A stretch of DNA of 32,974 nt from Rhizomonospora bruguierae. Its GTDB lineage: Bacteria; Actinomycetota; Actinomycetes; Mycobacteriales; Micromonosporaceae. Positions 15,842 through 23,697 of this stretch are shown here, in pieces (the stretch's first letter is position 1; the number at the start of each line of letters is the position of its first letter). The notes below the pieces were generated by a model. That model was not told the origin of the DNA. It saw only the letters and a program-made list of their open reading frames with translations, and searched no databases. The stretch spans positions 1 to 32,974 of the forward strand of contig NZ_BBQH01000088.1 of NCBI RefSeq assembly GCF_018397995.1, given 5' to 3'. Both the position numbers and the translations under genes were made by a program.

Positions 15842-17074
15842 TCAGCCGGCGGCGGCCAACTCGGCCGGCACCGGCAGCGCACTGCCTTTGACGAACTCCG
15901 CCCACGACTGGTTCCACGCCGTCCAGCCGTCGCCCGCCGCAAGCTTGCGTTCGGTGCCGAGCACGGTGATCGGATCGCCCACCCTGGTCCGCTCGAACAG
16001 CCACCGGGCGTTGCTGGGGGACACATTGACACAGCCGTGCGACACGTTCCGGCGCCCCTGCGAGCCCACCGACCACGGTGCCGAGTGGATGTACTGCCCA
16101 CTCCAGGTGATCCGCTGGGCGAAGTCGATCTCCGTCCGGTACCCCTCCCGCGGGCCCAGTTCGGCGTACGTGTCGAAGACCGTGGACGCCTTCTTCTCCA
16201 TCACCACCATGGTCCCGCTGCTGGACGGGGTGCTCCTCTTGCCGAGGCTCACCGGCACGGTGCGGATCACCCTGCCATCCTGGTAGACGCTCATCACCTT
16301 CGTCCGGTTGTCCACTTTCATCTCGAACGCGCGCCCGATCGTCGCCGTCGCCCCCCGGTCACGATCCCCGTACCGTCCGCCACCGGTCGGGTGGCCGCCC
16401 ACCGCGATCCGCACCGTCACCTTCGTACCCGGCTGCCAGTACACCGGCGGCCGGTAGTACGCCTGGGTCCCGTTCGCCACCCACGACCAGGCGCCCGGTT
16501 GCGACGGCGTGCTCGTCACGAACATCCGCCGCTGCACCTCGGCCCGATCCTTGTTGGCGATCCCCGGATGGAACTCGACCACGACCGGCATCGCCACCCC
16601 GTACGTGTGCCCGTCGAACAGGTACAGCCCGGTGTCCGTCCGCCGCCCCGGCTCCTTCATCGTCCGGAACGTCGTGGTCTGCGTCATGGTCTGCCCACCA
16701 CCCGCGGCGGTCACCGTCGCCGTGTACACCCGGTCGTACTTCAGTGGGCTGCGCGGCACCCACGCGGACCCGTCCTCCCGCAGGCTGCCCGCCACCGCCT
16801 TGCCGGCACTGTCCCGCAGCGTGACAGTGCTCACCGAGCCGCCGGTCACCCGGGTACCGATCTCCGCGCTGACCGGCAGGTTCTTCGCGTTCACCGCCGG
16901 CGTGACGGCCAGGGTGAGCGGCGGTACCGTGGTCGGCGCGGTGCTGGGTGTAGCGGTCGGTGACGGGCCACCCGGGGGCGCCGCCCTTTCGCCGCCGTCG
17001 CTACAGCCCGCGACCGCCGCACAGACCGCCGCCGCCAGAATCGCCGCAGCCCACGCCCGCCCCACCCTGCTCAT
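15842..17074 (-). CDS. L,D-transpeptidase lipoprotein, second tandem paralogue
   Basis: A 410-residue protein with the same architecture as the downstream paralogue: lipobox (AVAGC, C24), Ser/Thr/Pro linker, two Ig-like domains and a YkuD domain with SHGCVNVS (H346, catalytic C348). RITWSGQYIHSAPW replaces the corresponding motif of the neighbour. The C-terminal GWTAWNQSW segment is conserved. The ATG at 17074 follows GGGGTGGG; longer in-frame starts would place basic residues ahead of the signal peptide. The two proteins are clearly similar through the catalytic domain but diverge in the Ig-like part, suggesting an old duplication with specialised roles. Confidence 0.94.
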   Translation of the reverse strand: MSRVGRAWAAAILAAAVCAAVAGCSDGGERAAPPGGPSPTATPSTAPTTVPPLTLAVTPAVNAKNLPVSAEIGTRVTGGSVSTVTLRDSAGKAVAGSLREDGSAWVPRSPLKYDRVYTATVTAAGGGQTMTQTTTFRTMKEPGRRTDTGLYLFDGHTYGVAMPVVVEFHPGIANKDRAEVQRRMFVTSTPSQPGAWSWVANGTQAYYRPPVYWQPGTKVTVRIAVGGHPTGGGRYGDRDRGATATIGRAFEMKVDNRTKVMSVYQDGRVIRTVPVSLGKRSTPSSSGTMVVMEKKASTVFDTYAELGPREGYRTEIDFAQRITWSGQYIHSAPWSVGSQGRRNVSHGCVNVSPSNARWLFERTRVGDPITVLGTERKLAAGDGWTAWNQSWAEFVKGSALPVPAELAAAG

Positions 17075-17301
17075 CCCACCCCGCCGCTCCCCGGGTCTCA
17101 CCGCCCCGGTACGTGTCCCAGGACATGGTGCCCTACGCGTGCGCACGGGTGGGTTGGGTGGTGCTGGTGATCTCCGCTTCAACGCCGGTCACGGCGGTTT
17201 CGATGAGCCCGACGACGGTGTCGAAAGCCGAGACGGCCAGCCCCGGAACCCGTTGGGGAGCGGGCTAAGGGCCGTGCTATCGTTTCCGACGTTGTCAGCG
17301 A

Positions 17302-17374
17302 GCGCCGCTAGCTCAACTGGCAGAGCAGCGGACTCTTAATCCGCGGGTTCGGGGTTCGAGTCCCTGGCGGCGCA
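17302..17374 (+). tRNA. tRNA-Lys (anticodon CTT), integration site
   Basis: Cloverleaf with acceptor stem GCGCCGC/GCGGCGC, anticodon stem GCGGA/TCCGC with loop CTCTTAA (anticodon CTT), T arm CGGGGTTCGAGTCCCTG, and no encoded CCA. The tyrosine integrase gene reads on the opposite strand straight into and across this tRNA, the standard layout of an element integrated at a tRNA 3' end. A TATCGT hexamer (17278-17283) is a possible -10 box. Confidence 0.95.
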
Positions 17375-19036
17375 CTACGGTTGACCTGGGCGTTCTCCCT
17401 TTCGGGAGAGACGCCCATTGTCATTTTCAGCCCGTGGGGGACCGAAGGGGGACCGGCAGTCCCCGTAGCGACCCGGCTACCGACCGTACGTGGCACGAGC
17501 GCTGCTGTGCGTTCGGCCGCCTCCTGGGCCAGGCGCGGGGAGACGCTGGTGTAGGTGTCCCGGGTCAACGTGCTGGTGGAATGGCCGAGCAACTCCTGCA
17601 CCACCTTGATGTCGACCTCGGCCTCCAGGGCGAGGGTTGCGGCGCCATGGCGCAGGTCGTGCAGCCGGATCGGCGGAAGCCCCGCGGCGGCGACCAGGTC
17701 GTTGAAGTGTTGGGTGACCTCGGCGGGGTGCAGCTCGGTGCCGTCCTCGTGAGTAAAGATGCGCCGCGAGTTGAACCAGGCGGCGCCCAGAGCCAGCCGC
17801 TCCTCGATCTGCCGCTTATGCCACGCATCCAGGACCGCGAGGGTCTGCTTGTCCAAGGCGACGACTCGGTCGCCGGCGTCGCTCTTGGGCTTTCCGGCCT
17901 CGACTTCCCAGCCGAGTTGAACGAGCTGTTCGCCGACCGTGAGCGCGCTGGCTGTGCGGTTCAGGTCGGTCCACCGCACGCCGCATGCCTCGCCCCGCCG
18001 CAGCCCCCGGTAGGCGATGAGGTGGTAGAGCGGGTACAGCCGGTCCTCGCTGATGAAATCGAGGAAGCGTCCGGTCTGCTCCGCCGTCCAGACCATGACG
18101 GGTGACGGGGCGCTCGCTGTCGTCGAGGTGGTTGATCTCCACCGTGAGCCGCGCGACCGCCGCAAGGTCACTCCGCTGTCGGGCGGCATTGAGTTCATCG
18201 ACAGCAGCGTTGCGCCGTGCCCGGTTCTCTCGCCATGCGGCGACGTGCTCCTCGGTCCAGACCATGGCCTTGGGTCGCTTACCCGATTCCAGTTCGACGA
18301 ACGCCGCATGGTTGACCGTGATCAGCTGCTCCTGCTTGATCGCCCGGTTGAGGGCCGCCCGCAGCGTCGCACGAATGCGCTGCTTCGTGGCGGCGCTGAC
18401 GATGCGTCTGCCCTTGACGGCGGCTCGCTGCTCGGCGTCGGCGCAGGCCCACGCGGCTCGAATGAACTCGTTGTCGGCATCGATCGCATCGAACATGGCG
18501 GCGATGTGCACGACGCGGAGGCGATCGATGGGAAGGTGTCCGAGGTGTGGCTTGAGATACAGCCTGATATGCGCCTCGTAGGACCGGCGGGTGCTCTTGC
18601 GGATCTTGCGGCGGCTGGTTAGCCACTCGTCAAGCCACTGTCCGACGGTCATGGTGGCGTTGAGCGCCTGGCCGGTGGCGTACCTGCGGCGCATCTCGTC
18701 GTAGTCAGGCAGCGCACCGCGGGCCTTGAGCGCCTTCTCGACCGCGACAAGCAGATCCTGCCGGGCCTGGTCGCCGACGGGACCAGGCGCCGGAATCGCC
18801 ATCAGTAGTTCAATCTGCCGCCGTAGCGTCTCGGCCTCCGTCTGCGTGGCGTATCCACCACGCTTTAGAACCTTGCGCCGCGCTCCATCCACTACCGGCA
18901 CCTCCACACGGAAGTACCACTGGCCGTGTCGCGGGTTCCATGAGCCGTCCTTCCGGCGCAGGAACCGACACCTCGCTTCGAGGTCCTTGCCGCTGTCGTC
19001 GCGGCAGCGGCACCGCTTGTAGGTCGATCCCTTCAC
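17308..19036 (-). pseudogene. int: Tyrosine-family site-specific integrase, disrupted by one frameshift
   Basis: Phage/AICE-type integrase. The 5' part (GTG 19036, preceded by AAAGGA) holds an N-terminal AP2-like DNA-binding region and the SAM-like core-binding domain (LDEWLTSRRKIRKSTRRSY). The 3' part holds the catalytic domain: Arg in AYRGLRRGEACGV, Lys in KPKSDAGDRVV, HDLRHG, GHSTSTLTRDTY with the final Tyr. The halves are in different frames. The switch lies near 18094-18106 in a C-rich stretch, where one inserted or deleted base would join ERPV to VMVWTAEQT. This could be a real mutation or a sequencing error. The last 20-odd codons run antisense across tRNA-Lys and end at 17308, giving the familiar PPGTRTPNPRIKSPLLCQLS tail. 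Confidence 0.88.
17388..17416. repeat. Hairpin just beyond tRNA-Lys, inside the integrase 3' end
   Basis: Arms gggcgt-tctccc (17388-17399) and gggaga-g-acgccc (17404-17416) pair with one bulged base around a 4-base loop tttc, 14 bases after tRNA-Lys. It may terminate the tRNA transcript; on the other strand it encodes part of the integrase C-terminus (SPEREN). Confidence 0.55.
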
Positions 19037-19053
19037 ACCAGATCCTTTCTGAT

Positions 19054-19088
19054 CTAGGTACCAAAATTCGGTACCTAGTGAGGGTACC
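19054..19088. promoter_or_regulatory. Putative operator upstream of the integrase, CTAGGTACC palindrome
   Basis: Perfect 9-bp arms ctaggtacc (19054-19062) and ggtacctag (19070-19078) flank an AT-rich 7-base spacer (aaaattc), and a third ggtacc half-site lies at 19083-19088. The palindrome sits 18 bases before the integrase start, overlapping the likely promoter, and faces the divergent RHH-like gene. Symmetry and position suggest a regulator or excisionase binding site. Confidence 0.5.
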
Positions 19089-19183
19089 GCGATGAATCCG
19101 CGTGCGGATAGAGTCGGCTTCGCCGCTTCATATGGCAGGGTCTTGGTGACAGATCGGGGACCGGCTGCCGTGAGGAGTTGTGG

Positions 19184-19417
19184 ATGCCGCGGCGACGCGC
19201 TGCTGACCCGGCGTTGCCGCCGTTACCGGAGCGGGAACGGCGGGATCAGCAGGTGAAGATCCGGCTAACGGCGACCGAGATCGGGCAGCTGTCGCGATTG
19301 CGACCCGACCTTGCGCCGTCGGGGATCGTCGCGCTGATCGTCGAGGACGTTCTTGCCGGCCGGTACCGCCCGAACTGGGCGGCGCCGGTCAAGGACAGCC
19401 AAGATCGTGAGCCGTAG
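19184..19417 (+). CDS. Small protein, possible ribbon-helix-helix regulator
   Basis: A 77-residue ORF with GAGGAG six bases before the ATG at 19184. After an Arg/Pro-rich start comes QQVKIRLTATEIGQLSRLRPDLAPSGIVALIVEDVLAGRY. The pattern is a short beta strand (VKIRLT), a helix of the TxxEIxxL type, a turn, then a second helix (SGIVALIVEDVL), as in ribbon-helix-helix DNA-binding proteins of mobile elements. It is divergent from the integrase across the palindromic site and convergent with the excisionase gene. It could regulate integration or maintenance. Family assignment is tentative because the signature is short. Confidence 0.55.
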   Translation: MPRRRAADPALPPLPERERRDQQVKIRLTATEIGQLSRLRPDLAPSGIVALIVEDVLAGRYRPNWAAPVKDSQDREP

Positions 19418-19453
19418 AGCGACGGGCCGATGAACCGTGAAAGCCGCGCCCCA

Positions 19454-19702
19454 TCACGTCGCTTCGAGTAGCTGAAGGATCGCGGGTACGGGCACGACGT
19501 ACCGACGGCCGATCCGTAGCACCTTGACGGGGAATGCATCTGCGCGAGCGAGCTCGTACGCCTTCGTGCGGCCGATCCCCAAGATCGCGGCGGCTGTCTC
19601 GATGTCGGTAGTCATGCCCAAGGCCCATACCGCTTCTTGCGTCCACAGCATCGGCGAAGATCGGTCCCGTGGGTGTGTGGCCTCTGCCCTGGACCCGCCC
19701 AC
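19454..19702 (-). CDS. AlpA/Xis-type excisionase (HTH_17)
   Basis: An 82-residue protein whose second half, MTTDIETAAAILGIGRTKAY then LARADAFPVKVLRIGRRYVVPVPAILQLL, is the winged-helix excisionase/AlpA family: HTH (ETAAAILGIGRTKAYELA), wing (RIGRRYVVP) and last helix. Such proteins direct excision of tRNA-integrated elements together with the integrase. AGGAGG (19711-19716) lies eight bases before GTG 19702, which I prefer over GTG 19708 (spacing two). An ATG at 19615 would give only the core domain. It is last in a leftward gene group after the methyltransferase-like genes. Confidence 0.85.
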   Translation of the reverse strand: MGGSRAEATHPRDRSSPMLWTQEAVWALGMTTDIETAAAILGIGRTKAYELARADAFPVKVLRIGRRYVVPVPAILQLLEAT

Positions 19703-19760
19703 TGTCACCACCTCCTAACATCCTTGCGATGCCGGCTGAGCCACCGACTCGGCGGCTTGT

Positions 19761-19919
19761 TCAGAGCCCGGTAGATTCGGGATGTCGTCGTCGCGCCGTC
19801 TGTGGCAGGTAGCGGCCGGTGCGTTGAGCGGCTCCGCTGTCCTGCCCCACGGGCCACAGTGTGGCCGCTGGGCCGATGTGGTCCTGTGCGGCGCCGGCCA
19901 GCGCCGCCCGCAGCGGCAT
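19761..19919 (-). pseudogene. Short remnant resembling the N-terminus of an element-borne DNA methyltransferase
   Basis: A 52-residue frame contains ATLWPVGQDSGAAQRTGRYLPQT. From memory of actinomycete integrative elements, DNA-methylase-like proteins often open with a (V/L)W-x-GQ-x-AQR-GRYLP segment before the SAM-binding domain. Here the SAM domain is missing and the frame ends soon after. The surrounding 318 bases (19706-20023) show coding-like pieces in three frames but no intact gene, so I read this as a decayed second copy behind the methyltransferase-like gene. Confidence 0.3.
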
Positions 19920-20023
19920 CGCTGACGCGCGTGGACCCGGGCGGGTGCGGCCGCTGCTCGTGGCGCGGGCATCGCCGGGTCTGGGATGTGGCCGCCGTAG
20001 TCGCCGTCCGGCGTTCCGTGTGA

Positions 20024-20722
20024 CTACTCATCGGTGGCCGCCTCGATGCTGAAGATCAGCAGGTCGGTGTGCGGGTACGTGGTCCCCCTACGGCCGCGTC
20101 CTGTCCGGGGGCGGCTTGCCGGCCGGCTGCTCCGGCGGCCACGTCCCGTTTCGCCGGTGGACGGGGGCGTGGCCGCGCCAGGGTCGAGGACGGCCACGTG
20201 CTGGACGGCGCGCAGTCCGGCCGTGGCCGCGACACCAGCCAGCGCGCGGAGGTGTCCGATCCGCTGGCCGGCCTCGACGCTGACGACGATCACGAGGCAG
20301 CCGGTGGTGCCCAGCAGTGATCGGCAGGCGCGCAGCAGCCAGTGCGGGTTGACCGCGGGGCGCGGCCAGTGCAGCACAATCAGGTCGATGTCGCCGGCGG
20401 CGTGGCCCATGGCGGCCAGGTGTTGGGCGCCGTCGAGCGCGTGGTGACGTCGCCCGGTCGCCGCTGCGGTGGTGGCGAGGGCGATGTCGTCGTCGATGTC
20501 GAGCACGACGTCGCCGACCTGCGTGCGGTCACGCAGCAGAAGCCGAGCCAGTTCCGGAGAGAGGTAGCCGGGCCGCTGCGCGCGTGGGACGAGCCACACG
20601 GCGGGCTGGGTGTCACTCGGGTTGGCAGGCCGGGTGGGCTCGTTGCCGGTGGGTTCGGGGCGGGTCTGATCGTGGTGTCGGTCCATGGCGGGGTTCGGCT
20701 CCCGCGCTGGCCGGTCACGCAT
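20024..20722 (-). CDS. Methyltransferase-like protein of the integrative element
   Basis: A 232-residue protein with a hydrophilic N-terminus (about 1-40), then AVWLVPRAQRPGYLSPELARLLLRD, followed by GDVVLDIDDDIALATTAAA, which has the position of the SAM-binding motif I of methylases of this context, and DIDLIVLHWPRP in place of the catalytic (D/S)PPY-type motif. The glycine-rich loop and the SPPY residues are not conserved, so it may bind but not methylate DNA, or act on something else. A C-terminal Arg-rich linker precedes HTDLLIFSIEAA. It is transcribed toward the excisionase. The start ATG lacks a strong ribosome binding site. Family known only by context; moderate confidence. Confidence 0.5.
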   Translation of the reverse strand: MRDRPAREPNPAMDRHHDQTRPEPTGNEPTRPANPSDTQPAVWLVPRAQRPGYLSPELARLLLRDRTQVGDVVLDIDDDIALATTAAATGRRHHALDGAQHLAAMGHAAGDIDLIVLHWPRPAVNPHWLLRACRSLLGTTGCLVIVVSVEAGQRIGHLRALAGVAATAGLRAVQHVAVLDPGAATPPSTGETGRGRRSSRPASRPRTGRGRRGTTYPHTDLLIFSIEAATDE

Positions 20723-20749
20723 GCGCCCAGGAAATGCACCCGATCGGGC

Positions 20750-20943
20750 TCACAAATTACTGGACCATGCCGTGGTGTGAGTTCGGGTGATAGCCCGGCA
20801 GGCGTAGGCGGCGCCGAGGCTGTCAATGGTCAGGACGACGAAGGCCTGCGGCTTGTCGTCTCTGGGGTGGGCGGACAGCAGGTTGGCTCTGGCGCAAGCT
20901 TCGTTATTGCGTGACGGAGCGTCGCGGTCAGGACTGCTGGATC
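20750..20943 (-). pseudogene. Short coding remnant without a start
   Basis: After an in-frame stop near 20943 the minus strand reads ANLLSAHPRDDKPQAFVVLT then IDSLGAAYACRAITRTHTTAW to a TGA at 20750-20752. The composition is protein-like and the third positions are GC-rich, but there is no start codon and I do not recognise the family. It ends 28 bases before the methyltransferase-like gene and looks like the tail of a gene whose front has been lost. Confidence 0.3.
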
Positions 20944-20987
20944 ATGGGCCTGCGGTGAAGTGGGTTGCTGGCATGCTGGCTCACGGG

Positions 20988-21476
20988 CTATCTGCTCGAA
21001 GCAAGCGCTGCGATGAGGATCGCGCAGGGGTTGCCGGGCTCCCAGCCGGGTAGGGGCTCAATGGTGTCGATGTGGATGAAGCCGCGCGTTGTCCAGAACC
21101 TGTAGGTTGCGGCGTAGGGCGGGTAGCCCGCGCTCGGGTCCAGTGTCTTGACTTCCACAACCGTCGTGCCGCTGTCGCGGAGCTTGTCGAGTATGTGCGC
21201 GATGAGGGTGGTGCCGATACCTTGATTACGTCGGTTTGGTGCGATCGCGGCCCAGAGGATCTCGGCGGCGGCTGGAGTGCGTCGCGCCACGATGGCGAAG
21301 CCGCAGACCGAGCTACCTTCCGTAATGACCCACGAGTCGTGGATGACGAGGTCATGGCGGATCTTGTCGCAAACCTCCGAGGTGAAGAAGTCAGGTAGGC
21401 CAGCGATGATGTCTTCGCACGCCTGGGCGTCGTCAGCGCGGCCAGCCCGTACCTGCCACCCGGTCGATCCAGTCAC
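20988..21476 (-). CDS. GNAT-family N-acetyltransferase
   Basis: A 162-residue acetyl-CoA-dependent acyltransferase. Motif A is AIAPNRRNQGIGTTLIAHIL, with the Q/R-x-x-G-x-G acetyl-CoA pyrophosphate loop. Preceding strands (VRAGRADDAQACEDII and SSVCGFAIVARRTPAAAEILW) and the C-terminal YRFWTTRGFIHIDTIEPLPGW complete the fold. The GTG at 21476 (VTGSTGWQ) is the first start giving a compact GNAT; the open frame upstream to 21899 is proline-rich, overlaps the Spd gene antisense end and looks non-coding. The substrate is unknown. It sits in the integrative element between the methyltransferase-like and Spd-type genes and is probably cargo. Confidence 0.85.
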   Translation of the reverse strand: MTGSTGWQVRAGRADDAQACEDIIAGLPDFFTSEVCDKIRHDLVIHDSWVITEGSSVCGFAIVARRTPAAAEILWAAIAPNRRNQGIGTTLIAHILDKLRDSGTTVVEVKTLDPSAGYPPYAATYRFWTTRGFIHIDTIEPLPGWEPGNPCAILIAALASSR

Positions 21477-21606
21477 GGTGGTGATTCTCCATACCTCCGT
21501 CAAGCAGGGAAGGCAATTAACGCCGCCACGCATAGAAATGTCCACATTTGGATGGGGTCTTGTGTGCGTTCTGTGCTTGTTCCTCGGCGGTGTCATTCTT
21601 GGATGA

Positions 21607-22602
21607 TCAGGTGGGGGTGGCGAGGACCTCGCGCAAGCGGCGGGTGGACACGCCCAGCCGGGCGGCGACCTCGGTACGGGACAGGTGTGGTTCGGCGGCG
21701 ATGATCTGCTGAGCGAGTTGGCGGGTGGCGGCGGTGGGCCGGCGGCGACGCGCAGGTTGTGCTCGTGGGCGGTCGGTGCGGCGGCCACGGTCGACTGCGG
21801 TGGCGGCCGCTTCCGCCGCCGGAACATCTGACCGGCTCCGCTGCGGAACTTCGGCTCGAAGTTCCGGCGGAAGGTCAATGCTTCCGGCCGGCGGAACAAC
21901 GGCGAGCGGCGTAACTACAGCGACGGGCCGATCCGGCGACGCCGCGCTCAGCGAGCGCGCTGGGGCGGTGGGTAGGCCGGCTGCCTCCCGATGCCCCCTG
22001 TCGTGCGCGGGCGTCGCGGTGCCGGTCGGCCCGGTACCGATGGGACGCCGACGGTGGGCAGCGGCTGGTGGTTGCCTATCGAGATGCGCCGAGGGCTTCG
22101 CGGGGGCGGAGCGGGCAGGTGCCGGCGATGGCGGAACCTGCACCGGTACGTGCTCGAATGATGGGCCGGCGGCCACACCTTCCGCCGGCGGCTGCATCTG
22201 GGCGGTGGACGAGGGCGGAACTTCGGCAGCGGCGGGGACTGGCGGCCGGGCCAGCATCTCCACGACCAGTAGTAGGGCCACCGCCGGCCAGGCGGCCACG
22301 ATGCGGGCGCCGATGCTGGAGTGGGCAGCGGCGATGTTAGCCGCCACAGACGCGAGCACCCCGGCGGCGAAGGCGAGCCGGGCGATCGGGCGTACCCGGT
22401 GGTTGCGGCGCTTGTCGTCGACCATGACCACGCTGGCCACCACGAGCATGCCGTCGACGCTGAATGGCAGCGCGTACGCGACCTCCGGTCGCTCACCGAA
22501 GTTCAACGCGACGTGGACCATGTGCGAGTACGACGACCACGCCGCGATCGCAGTGACGGCGCCTGCCGAGACGTTGCGTACCGCCCTGGTTCCGCCCGCC
22601 AT
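21607..22602 (-). CDS. DUF2637 (Spd-type) membrane protein with C-terminal HTH
   Basis: A 331-residue protein starting at ATG 22602 after GGGAGG. Residues about 5-120 contain four hydrophobic helices with SAGAVTAIAAWSSYSHMVHV, LPFSVDGMLVVASVVM and NIAAAHSSIGARIVAAWPA, the DUF2637 domain. This domain is found in spread (Spd) proteins of actinomycete conjugative plasmids and integrative elements, which help distribute the element between hyphal compartments after transfer. A long Pro/Ala-rich linker follows. The last 45 residues (RQLAQQIIAAEPHLSRTEVA then ARLGVSTRRLREVL) form a helix-turn-helix, as in many family members. An unusual repeat array lies about 115 bases upstream. The neighbouring transfer gene expected in such elements is missing. 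Confidence 0.88.
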   Translation of the reverse strand: MAGGTRAVRNVSAGAVTAIAAWSSYSHMVHVALNFGERPEVAYALPFSVDGMLVVASVVMVDDKRRNHRVRPIARLAFAAGVLASVAANIAAAHSSIGARIVAAWPAVALLLVVEMLARPPVPAAAEVPPSSTAQMQPPAEGVAAGPSFEHVPVQVPPSPAPARSAPAKPSAHLDRQPPAAAHRRRPIGTGPTGTATPAHDRGHREAAGLPTAPARSLSAASPDRPVAVVTPLAVVPPAGSIDLPPELRAEVPQRSRSDVPAAEAAATAVDRGRRTDRPRAQPARRRRPTAATRQLAQQIIAAEPHLSRTEVAARLGVSTRRLREVLATPT

Positions 22603-22717
22603 CGTCGACCTCCCTGCCGTCCAGCCGTGCGAGACCTGGTGTCTGGCGGTTGTCGGCGGGGCTGGGCTCTCGTGAGCCTCGGCGCAGGTCCACCGGGGAT
22701 CCGCCAAGGTCACGGTA

Positions 22718-22777
22718 TGTGAGTCGGTGTGAGAGGCGCGCCGTTCCAGGACTCACATGAAGTCACACGGAATCACA
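22718..22777. repeat. TGTGA repeat array with 10-bp phasing
   Basis: TGTGA occurs at 22718 and 22728 on the plus strand, and its complement TCACA at 22753, 22763 and 22773. Within each group the spacing is exactly 10 bp, one helical turn. The units extend to TGTGAnTCC and the two groups face each other across about 20 bases. It lies upstream of the Spd-type gene. It could be an operator for a KorA/GntR-type repressor or a transfer (clt) locus. Confidence 0.6.
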
Positions 22778-22993
22778 CAGGCGAGCCGGTGTCCTGATCA
22801 CAATGCACGGTGCGGCGATGGTCGTCGCGCGAAGCCGGGCGCGGGAACCACAGCGCCGCCCTCATCTGCCTTGCCTACGCCGCGTCGACGTCCTCGTCGC
22901 CTGCTGCGCACAAGACCGCGTACCAGGCCCAGACAACCGGCGAGGCTGCGGCAGCCGCTCGAACGGATGGGATCCCCAGCAATCAGTTGCCGC
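22778..22993. other. Remaining spacer before the IS1634-like element, no confident gene
   Basis: Short open frames of 40-85 codons exist on both strands, but none has a recognisable motif or a convincing start. This is the severed flank of the integrative element left of the IS insertion. Confidence 0.4.
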
Positions 22994-23039
22994 GCTAGCC
23001 CTGCATTCCGCACGTGGCTGATCGTGGGCGGGTTTCGGC

Positions 23040-23644
23040 GTGGCGGGTTCGTCACGAGCGGGGTCGGTGGCAGCGTGCCGGGCTGTGAGAGAGCGTGCGC
23101 GGTACGGCTCGTTGCCGTCGGTGGAGAAGGCGTTGGGGTCGTTGCCGGTGGTCGCGGCGTTCGCTGCCCGCCTTCGGATTCGTGACGTCATCGATGGGTT
23201 GTGTCCGGTGGATGACCGGTCGGAACTGACGCATGGCCAGGTGATCGAGGCGTTGGTCGCGAACCGGTTGACCTCGCCGGAGCCCCTCGTACGGGTGCAG
23301 GGGTGGGCGGGTGGGTACGCGGTCGAGGAGGTGTTCGGGGTGCGTCCGGAGCAGCTCAATGACGACCGGGTCGGCCGGGCGTTGGATGCGATCGCTGCGC
23401 GGGTGGACTCGATCGTCGGGTCGGTCGGTGCGGCTGCGATCGAGGGGTTCGGTATCGACGTGTCCCGCATTCACTGGGATATGACCTCGATGTCGATGTA
23501 CGGCGAGTATGAGCAGGTCGACGAGATGTACGCGGCGCCGAAGTTCGGGCATCCGAAAGACCGGCGGCCGGACTTGAAGCAGGTCCAGGCGGGGCTTGCG
23601 GTGGCCGCGGACGGCGGGGTGCCGATCTTCCACCGGGCCTACGA
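23040..23644 (+). pseudogene. IS1634-like transposase, 5' fragment
   Basis: About 201 codons from GTG 23040. The fragment contains SLPSVEKALGSLPVVAAF and LRIRDVIDGLCPVDDRSELT, and the first DDE aspartate region FGIDVSRIHWDMTSMSMYGEY. It is cut in the middle of the HRAYD codon run by the IS256-family insertion. Excising that element with one copy of gcctacga rejoins it in frame with the fragment at 25352, reading FHRAYDGGAGEVAQVI, which shows that the insertion was simple and rather recent. Confidence 0.88.
23637..23644 (+). repeat. Target site duplication of the IS256-family element, left copy
   Basis: The octamer gcctacga here is repeated at 25344-25351 immediately beyond the right inverted repeat. 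Eight to nine bp is the usual duplication length for this family. Confidence 0.85.
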
Positions 23645-23697
23645 GGGGGTGTCAGATGGTCTGTGTAAGGAGATCCTCTTGAGTTGAAGGAGGACAC

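Noticed and set aside
18090-18110. Programmed frameshift in the integrase
   Set aside because: No slippery heptamer with a downstream stimulator is evident and this integrase class does not use frameshifting; a mutation or sequencing error is simpler.
19705-20031. 108-codon minus-strand ORF whose ends overlap the methyltransferase-like stop and abut the excisionase start
   Set aside because: The overlaps look like coupling, but its residues are Thr/Arg/Pro/Ser-rich and the protein-like sequence lies in other frames of the same stretch; not called as a gene.
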